From: Bacteroidaceae bacterium
GTDB lineage: Bacteria > Bacteroidota > Bacteroidia > Bacteroidales > Bacteroidaceae
DNA length: 64,000 bases
Assembly (NCBI GenBank): GCA_016292045.1
Contig: JAEEZX010000022.1
Location: 1 to 64,000, forward strand
Direction: 5' to 3'
A program made the translations under genes and the position numbers. Below, one piece after another: positions 59,066-64,000 of this stretch (its first letter is position 1; each line of letters begins with the position of its first letter). The notes beneath the pieces were generated by a model. That model saw only the letters and a program-made list of their open reading frames with translations. It had not been told where the DNA came from and made no database searches.

Positions 59066-60319
59066 TTATCTTTTTGAAATTACTTCTGCAGTATAGCGGT
59101 CTATCTCCTGCATATAGTCCTCGCCTACAGGAACGTTGTTGCGCACGCAGAACTCGTCATAAACGGCCTGCCAGGGCATAGCCTTCTGCTCCTCAATGAG
59201 ACCGAGCACCTTGTAGCCCTCACCCTTGAGTTCGAGCTGGGAAATACGCTGACGCGGTTCGAGCAGAGCACGCAGCATACATTTCTGGGCAGAACGCGAA
59301 CCGATGACATAGGCTCCGATACGGTTGATGCTGCCGTCGAAGAAGTCGAGTCCGTAGTGAACGCGGTCGAGAGCATCGGCACGTACAATCTCGAAGAAGA
59401 GGTCCTGAGTGGGGTCGTCCATGATGGTAACATGGTCGGAATCCCAGCGCACGGGACGGGACACGTGGAGCATCAGTTCCTTGATGAAGGGGAGCACAGC
59501 AGACACCTTGTCGCCGGGCATTTCTGTGGGATGATAGTGACCGGTGTCGATGGTGAGTATCTTGTCGTTCTGCGCAGCATAGGCGGTGTAGAAGTCATGG
59601 CTGCCTACGGTGAAACTCTCCAGTCCGATACCGAACACCTTGCCTTCGATGCAGTCCTTCATCATGGGCTGCGTCTTCTCGAATATCTCATCGAGCGACT
59701 GTTTCAGTATATTACGGTAGAGCGCGTGATTGACGGAGACATCCTTGCAACCGTCGTGCACCCACAGGTTCATGATACAGGGATCGCCCTGTGCCTCACC
59801 CATGGCGTTGGCGATGTCGCGGCAGCGCTTCGTGTGCTCAATCCAGAAATCACGGACACCCTTGTCTGGGTTTGCCAGTGTCAGCGAACCGCTCTTCGGG
59901 TGAGAGAACGACGAGGAGTTGAAGTCGAGCAGGGTGCCGGTCTCCTTACCCCATTCAATCCATGACTTGAAGTAGTCGACAGTTACTTCGTCCCTGTCTA
60001 CGGCCTTGCCCTGGAAATCGCCGTATATCTCGTGCAGATTCAAGCGATGACTACCGGGGATGAGACTCTTTGCCTTGAGGACATCATTGCGCAATTCATC
60101 TATGTTGCGTGCAGCTCCGGGGAAGTTGCCGGTGGACTGTATGCCACCACTCATATCGCCGGCCAATGCTTCAAATCCATGCACGTCATCAGCCTGCCAG
60201 CAGTGCATCGAGAGATGAAAGTTCTGAAGAGCGGAGAGTGCGGCCTCCGTGTCAACACCAATTTCTGCGTAGCGCTCTTTTGCTATTGCATAAGCCTGTG
60301 AAACAAGTTTTTCTTTCAT
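59066..60319 (-). CDS. rhaA: L-rhamnose isomerase
   Basis: 417 residues, full length. Conserved metal-site regions are visible in NLWVHDGCKDVSVNH, GIGLESFTVGSHDFYT and TIDTGHYHPTEMPGDK; the His, Asp and Glu in these bind the two metal ions. It turns L-rhamnose into L-rhamnulose. Its ATG overlaps the rhaB stop by 4 bases, and the transporter follows 3 bases after its own stop. Confidence 0.94.
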   Translation of the reverse strand: MKEKLVSQAYAIAKERYAEIGVDTEAALSALQNFHLSMHCWQADDVHGFEALAGDMSGGIQSTGNFPGAARNIDELRNDVLKAKSLIPGSHRLNLHEIYGDFQGKAVDRDEVTVDYFKSWIEWGKETGTLLDFNSSSFSHPKSGSLTLANPDKGVRDFWIEHTKRCRDIANAMGEAQGDPCIMNLWVHDGCKDVSVNHALYRNILKQSLDEIFEKTQPMMKDCIEGKVFGIGLESFTVGSHDFYTAYAAQNDKILTIDTGHYHPTEMPGDKVSAVLPFIKELMLHVSRPVRWDSDHVTIMDDPTQDLFFEIVRADALDRVHYGLDFFDGSINRIGAYVIGSRSAQKCMLRALLEPRQRISQLELKGEGYKVLGLIEEQKAMPWQAVYDEFCVRNNVPVGEDYMQEIDRYTAEVISKR

Positions 60320-61725
60320 GGGAGATATGTTTTTGTTGTTATTGAATTATTGATAATACGACGCATCTCGCTGAGAGAGGATACCGTCGGGTCTGCAGCA
60401 CGCAGCTGTATCATGGTGTTGCCCAGCGCCGTACCTTCTGCAGGGCCTGTGATGACAGGCATTCCGATCTCTGTGGCAATGAACTGCATGAGATAAGTAT
60501 TCAGACTGCCTCCTCCGATGACGTGAAGACGCTCTATGGGGTTGGGCGACATGGCGGCAAGCAGGTCGAGCACCTCATGTACGCGGCGGGCCAGCGAACG
60601 GAAAATGCAACGCACGAAGTCGGCCGGTGTCAGAGGAACGGCCTCGCCCTTATTCTTGAAGAAGGTGCAAATGGCCTCCGTCATGGATGCCGGATGGGCA
60701 AAGGATGCGTCATCGGGATTTATCAGACCGTCGAAAGTGCTTTCCATGCAGAGGGCATTGAGAGCATTCACGTCCTGCGGGACGCTTTCGCCCCATTCCC
60801 TGCGACAGTTCTCATATATCCAGAGCCCTGTGATGTTCTTGAGGAATCGCGTTGTTCCGTCGATACCGCCTTCATTGGTAAAGTTGGCGGCTGCACTTTC
60901 TGCCGTGATGATGGGATGGGGGCTTTCTATGCCCAGCAGACTCCATGTGCCGCAGGAGAGGTACGCGAAATTTGCATCCTTACTGGGTACGGCAATGACG
61001 GCAGACGCTGTGTCGTGACCGGCAACAGCTACGACCGGTACGGGACCCAGCCCCGTATATTCGGCAATCTGTGGCGTCAATGTGCCGATGCGCTCTCCCG
61101 GCTGCACCATACGTCCGAACTGCTCACGCCTGATACCTACGCTGCCGAGAAGGTCCTCGTCCAAATCTCCCGTGACAGGATTCAACAACTGAGATGTGGA
61201 TGCCACAGTATATTCACACACCATCTCTCCCGTAAGCATGTATGACAGAGCATCCGGGATAAACGCTATTTTCTGCTCCTGAATGTTCATTGAGGAATGC
61301 TTGCCGATAACGTGAAGCTGGAACAGGGAATTAAACGGCATAAACTGTATACCGGTCTTCTCATATACCTTCTCGCGTGATATTTTCGTGGAGAAATAAT
61401 CCTCCATCGCCCCGTCTGTGTGAGTGTCGCGATAACAGTACGGCAGTCCGCTCAACAATCCGTCAGGACCGAAGAATGCGAAGTCGCATCCCCATGTGTC
61501 AATACCGATGCTTTCTATCTCGATATTTTCTTCCGACACCTTCCTCAGCGCGTTGAGAATCTCGTTGAAGAGATGAGGCAAATCCCAGAAGATATGTCCT
61601 CCGATAGGTATCTGAGGGTTCTTGAAACGTGTAAACTCACGCATCACGACCTTTTCACCATCGGCAGTGGAAAGTATGGTGCGACCACTGGTGGCTCCCA
61701 GATCAACGGCAAGAAAATGTTTCAT
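60316..61725 (-). CDS. rhaB: Rhamnulokinase
   Basis: 469 residues, FGGY sugar-kinase fold. It opens FLAVDLGATSGRTIL (phosphate-1 motif); GIDTWGCDFAF and VAVAGHDTASAV carry the catalytic and hinge elements, and HVIGGGSLNTYLMQ binds adenosine. It phosphorylates L-rhamnulose at C1. It begins only 4 bases after the DUF349 gene, so the two are probably on one transcript. Confidence 0.93.
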   Translation of the reverse strand: MKHFLAVDLGATSGRTILSTADGEKVVMREFTRFKNPQIPIGGHIFWDLPHLFNEILNALRKVSEENIEIESIGIDTWGCDFAFFGPDGLLSGLPYCYRDTHTDGAMEDYFSTKISREKVYEKTGIQFMPFNSLFQLHVIGKHSSMNIQEQKIAFIPDALSYMLTGEMVCEYTVASTSQLLNPVTGDLDEDLLGSVGIRREQFGRMVQPGERIGTLTPQIAEYTGLGPVPVVAVAGHDTASAVIAVPSKDANFAYLSCGTWSLLGIESPHPIITAESAAANFTNEGGIDGTTRFLKNITGLWIYENCRREWGESVPQDVNALNALCMESTFDGLINPDDASFAHPASMTEAICTFFKNKGEAVPLTPADFVRCIFRSLARRVHEVLDLLAAMSPNPIERLHVIGGGSLNTYLMQFIATEIGMPVITGPAEGTALGNTMIQLRAADPTVSSLSEMRRIINNSITTKTYLP

Positions 61726-61729
61726 AGAC

Positions 61730-63271
61730 TTACGACTCCCTTAACTTTTGGGCCATCTGCTCAAGGTCTTTGCGGAGATTGTCTATCTTCTTCTGCATCT
61801 GGTCGATGAGTGTATTACCTTTCTTAGATGAAGCGGTGAGGAAGCCCAGATTGTTCTCATAGGTCTGAATCTCGGCCTTGAGAGCATCGTACGCCTTTTT
61901 GAGGCGTTGGCGATCACCGTCGATAAGCCCCTGCAGGTGTTCGGCATGCTTCTGTGCACGTGCTTCTGCCTTACCCTTCATTTCCTTGAAACGTGCTCGA
62001 GCAGCCTCTTTGTCCGCTTCGTGTTGCTTGCGTACTTCCTCCCAATTGGCTTTACGTGCCTCAAAGAATGCATCACAAGCACTCTTGAAGCGGTTCCACA
62101 GCTGTTCGCTCTGCTTGCGCGGAGCAGCACCAAGTTCCTTCCACTGTTTCTGAAGGTTAATCAACGCCTCTGCTGTTTCTTTCCATTCTGTGCTATCTTT
62201 CAAGGCCTCTGCTTTCTCAACAAGGGCGCGACGCTTCTCCAGAGCCTCATTGATGGAGGCCTTCATGGCCTTGAAATAGGCCTGCTTGGCAGTAAAGAAC
62301 TTGTCACACGCAGCACGGAAACGCTCGTATATTGCCTGATTCTCTTTTTGCGGAGCACGACCGATATTGTGCCACTCCAACTGCATTGCCTGTATATCCT
62401 TGGCAATAGCATCCCAATCAGCGAAACTGCCGAGGGGAGTCACATCTATAGCCTCCACTTTCTCGCAAAGCGCCTCCTTCTTGTGGAGATTCTCTTCCTC
62501 CTCGGCCTTCAAGGCGTCGAAATGTGCCTGATGGCGCTTATTGATAACGGTAGATGCTTCCTTGAAACGGTTCCATAGCTCCTCGCGCAAATCCTTCTCT
62601 ACAGGCCCTATCTCTTTCCATTCCTGATGCAGATGCTGAAGCGTGTCAAAGGCACTCAGCACATCTTCCACATCCGCAAGTGCTTCTGCACGCTGGCAGA
62701 GCAGAAGTTTCTGTTCGAGATTCTTGCGGAAGTCGTATTCACGCATCTCATGACCCATCTTAAGCAGGTCGTAGAACTGCTCGCAATACAACTGATAGTT
62801 CTTCCAAATTTCTGTAGCCCTTTCCGGCGGTACTGGGCCTCCTTCTTTAAAAGAAGCCTGCAGCTGCTTGAATTCATTGAAATTCTTTGCTGCATCCTCA
62901 GGAGTGAGCGCCATCTGCTTTATACGTTCAAGAATATCGAGTTTGCGGTCGAGATTCTTCACGCGTTCCTGCTCCAGCCGCTGCATTTCCTGAGCACGTC
63001 GCTGGCGCAGCGTCTGGAGAGCCTCGCGGAATTGCGGTTCAAGCGCATCAACTTCCGGAACGAAGGCATCAGCCTCACCTCCATTGTCGATAAACACCTG
63101 ACGTGCAGCGAGCACCTCCTGGTTATGGAACTTGTAATAAAGAGACTTGAGTAAATCAAATTCCTGCTTGTCGCCCGCTGTGCCGCCATCAACGATTGCC
63201 TGCGCACGGGCCACCACCTCTTCCTTTGAAGAGTAGATTGGAGAATTTTCGTTTTCCATATTTAAATCCAT
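61730..63271 (-). CDS. DUF349 repeat coiled-coil protein
   Basis: 513 residues, highly charged and helical. Several DUF349 units of about 75 residues are seen (WKEIGPVEKDLREELWNRFK, EWHNIGRAPQKENQAIYERF, QWKELGAAPRKQSEQLWNRF), from about residue 150 to 420, with a C-terminal coiled coil. Function is unsettled in bacteria. The first ATG overlaps the CorA-like gene by 10 bases; an ATG at 63259 is an alternative start. It is not a rhamnose gene by family, which makes its 4-base link to rhaB notable. Confidence 0.85.
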   Translation of the reverse strand: MDLNMENENSPIYSSKEEVVARAQAIVDGGTAGDKQEFDLLKSLYYKFHNQEVLAARQVFIDNGGEADAFVPEVDALEPQFREALQTLRQRRAQEMQRLEQERVKNLDRKLDILERIKQMALTPEDAAKNFNEFKQLQASFKEGGPVPPERATEIWKNYQLYCEQFYDLLKMGHEMREYDFRKNLEQKLLLCQRAEALADVEDVLSAFDTLQHLHQEWKEIGPVEKDLREELWNRFKEASTVINKRHQAHFDALKAEEEENLHKKEALCEKVEAIDVTPLGSFADWDAIAKDIQAMQLEWHNIGRAPQKENQAIYERFRAACDKFFTAKQAYFKAMKASINEALEKRRALVEKAEALKDSTEWKETAEALINLQKQWKELGAAPRKQSEQLWNRFKSACDAFFEARKANWEEVRKQHEADKEAARARFKEMKGKAEARAQKHAEHLQGLIDGDRQRLKKAYDALKAEIQTYENNLGFLTASSKKGNTLIDQMQKKIDNLRKDLEQMAQKLRES

Positions 63272-64000
63272 TGTTTACGATGAAAATACCACCAGAAGAT
63301 GGCAGTTGTGCCCACAGAAAGAATCAGGGCAACGGGGAATCCCCACACTGTTGTTTCCATACCGTTGATAAGGTTCATGCCAAACAACGAGGAGATAAGT
63401 GTCGGGAACATGAGTATAATGGAGATGGATGTCAATACACGCATCACGCCGTTCATATTATTGTTGATGATGTTGGCATACGTATCCATCGTAGATTCCA
63501 GAATGTTGGTATATATTCCAGCAGATTCCCTTGCCTGCGACATCTCGATATTGACGTCTTCGATAAGATCGGCATCAAGGTCGTCGACGGGCAACTTGAA
63601 CTTCAGTTTAGAGAGCAGATTCTCGTTGCCTCTGATGGAAGTAATGAAATATGTCAGAGAGTCCTGCAGGCGTGACAGCGAGATCAGGTCTGCATTGTCG
63701 ATGTGGTGGTCGAGATTACGCTTACTCTTATCGATGAGCAGGTTTATCTGCTTGAGCCGCTTCAGATACCATACGGCAGATGACAGGAAGATGCGGAACA
63801 CGAAATCCACCGCATCGGTGAATCCTACGCCCCTTCTCTGATGGAATGTGACGAAGTCTATCATCATATTTGTCTCGAAGTTGCACACTGTTATGAGTAT
63901 ATCGTCCTTCATGATGATACCAAGCGGGATTGTTGTATAAGGTGTGCGCGAACGCACTTCCTTGACATACGGGATACGCATGATGATAAGCTGCCATCCG
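63262..64000 (-). CDS. CorA-like magnesium/divalent cation transporter, cut by window edge
   Basis: At least 246 residues are present; the frame stays open to the right edge (reading GWQLIIMRIPYVKE), so the true start is outside. The soluble helical part is followed by two C-terminal membrane helices, with the CorA signature GMN at LFGMNLING between them. CorA proteins form pentameric magnesium or cobalt channels. The stop codon overlaps the start of the DUF349 gene. Confidence 0.88.
   Translation of the reverse strand, partial: GWQLIIMRIPYVKEVRSRTPYTTIPLGIIMKDDILITVCNFETNMMIDFVTFHQRRGVGFTDAVDFVFRIFLSSAVWYLKRLKQINLLIDKSKRNLDHHIDNADLISLSRLQDSLTYFITSIRGNENLLSKLKFKLPVDDLDADLIEDVNIEMSQARESAGIYTNILESTMDTYANIINNNMNGVMRVLTSISIILMFPTLISSLFGMNLINGMETTVWGFPVALILSVGTTAIFWWYFHRKQWI

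Overview
The window comes from a bacterium of the phylum Bacteroidota, order Bacteroidales, most likely Prevotellaceae-like. Four signs point there: promoters of the Bacteroidales form (TTTG, 19 bases, TAnnTTTG) in front of many genes; BspA-type leucine-rich-repeat proteins and a C10 cysteine protease, with type IX-like C-terminal tails on the complete proteins; the marker families DUF5686, DUF5107 and DUF2764; and the characteristic str/S10 and tuf-secE-nusG-rpoBC blocks. The genus call is an inference.

Layout. 1-5.4 kb: translation operon on the minus strand (rpsL, rpsG, fusA, rpsJ, rplC, rplD, rplW, rplB cut by the window). 5.6-6.1 kb: BspA-like fragment with its own promoter and no signal peptide. 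6.5-8.1 kb: LemA plus an HtpX-like membrane protease. 8.1-13 kb: a secreted DNase I-fold phosphatase/nuclease and a DUF5686 outer-membrane protein. 13-25.8 kb: tRNA-Gly, tRNA-Thr, tuf, tRNA-Trp, secE, nusG, rplK, rplA, rplJ, rplL, rpoB, rpoC. 25.9-28.9 kb: rpsU-xerC, mdh and a gamma-carbonic-anhydrase-like protein. 29-36.2 kb: surface/secretion unit (C10 protease, large BspA protein, a 29-residue membrane peptide, terminator). 36.2-37.2 kb: 1 kb without genes, holding a probable structured RNA and repeat arrays. 37.2-42.8 kb: AraC regulator convergent with a sugar transporter and a DUF5107/TPR protein. 43-50.7 kb: V-type ATPase operon (E, DUF2764, A, B, D, I, K) with a sodium-type K subunit. 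50.8-56.5 kb: overlapping plus-strand chain ispD, two glycosyltransferases, rmuC, sufS, rnhB. 56.5-64 kb: L-rhamnose catabolism genes directly behind DUF349 and CorA-like genes (the last cut by the window).

Two things stand out. (1) A class of short repeat arrays recurs at least a dozen times: five copies of a 5-base core at a fixed period of 7, 8, 9, 10 or 11 bases, sometimes as head-to-head pairs of five plus five. The core sequence and period differ between loci while the copy number stays at five. Three arrays lie inside genes; all have period 7 and are exactly 33 bases, so the frame is kept. (2) A roughly 350-nt minus-strand transcript is predicted between the AraC gene and the C10 protease, with a consensus promoter, long-range complementary helices and a terminal T7 tract; two of its helices exclude each other, as in a switch. 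I recognise no known RNA family in it.

Everything here is read by eye from one sequence; no similarity search, folding program or expression data were available.
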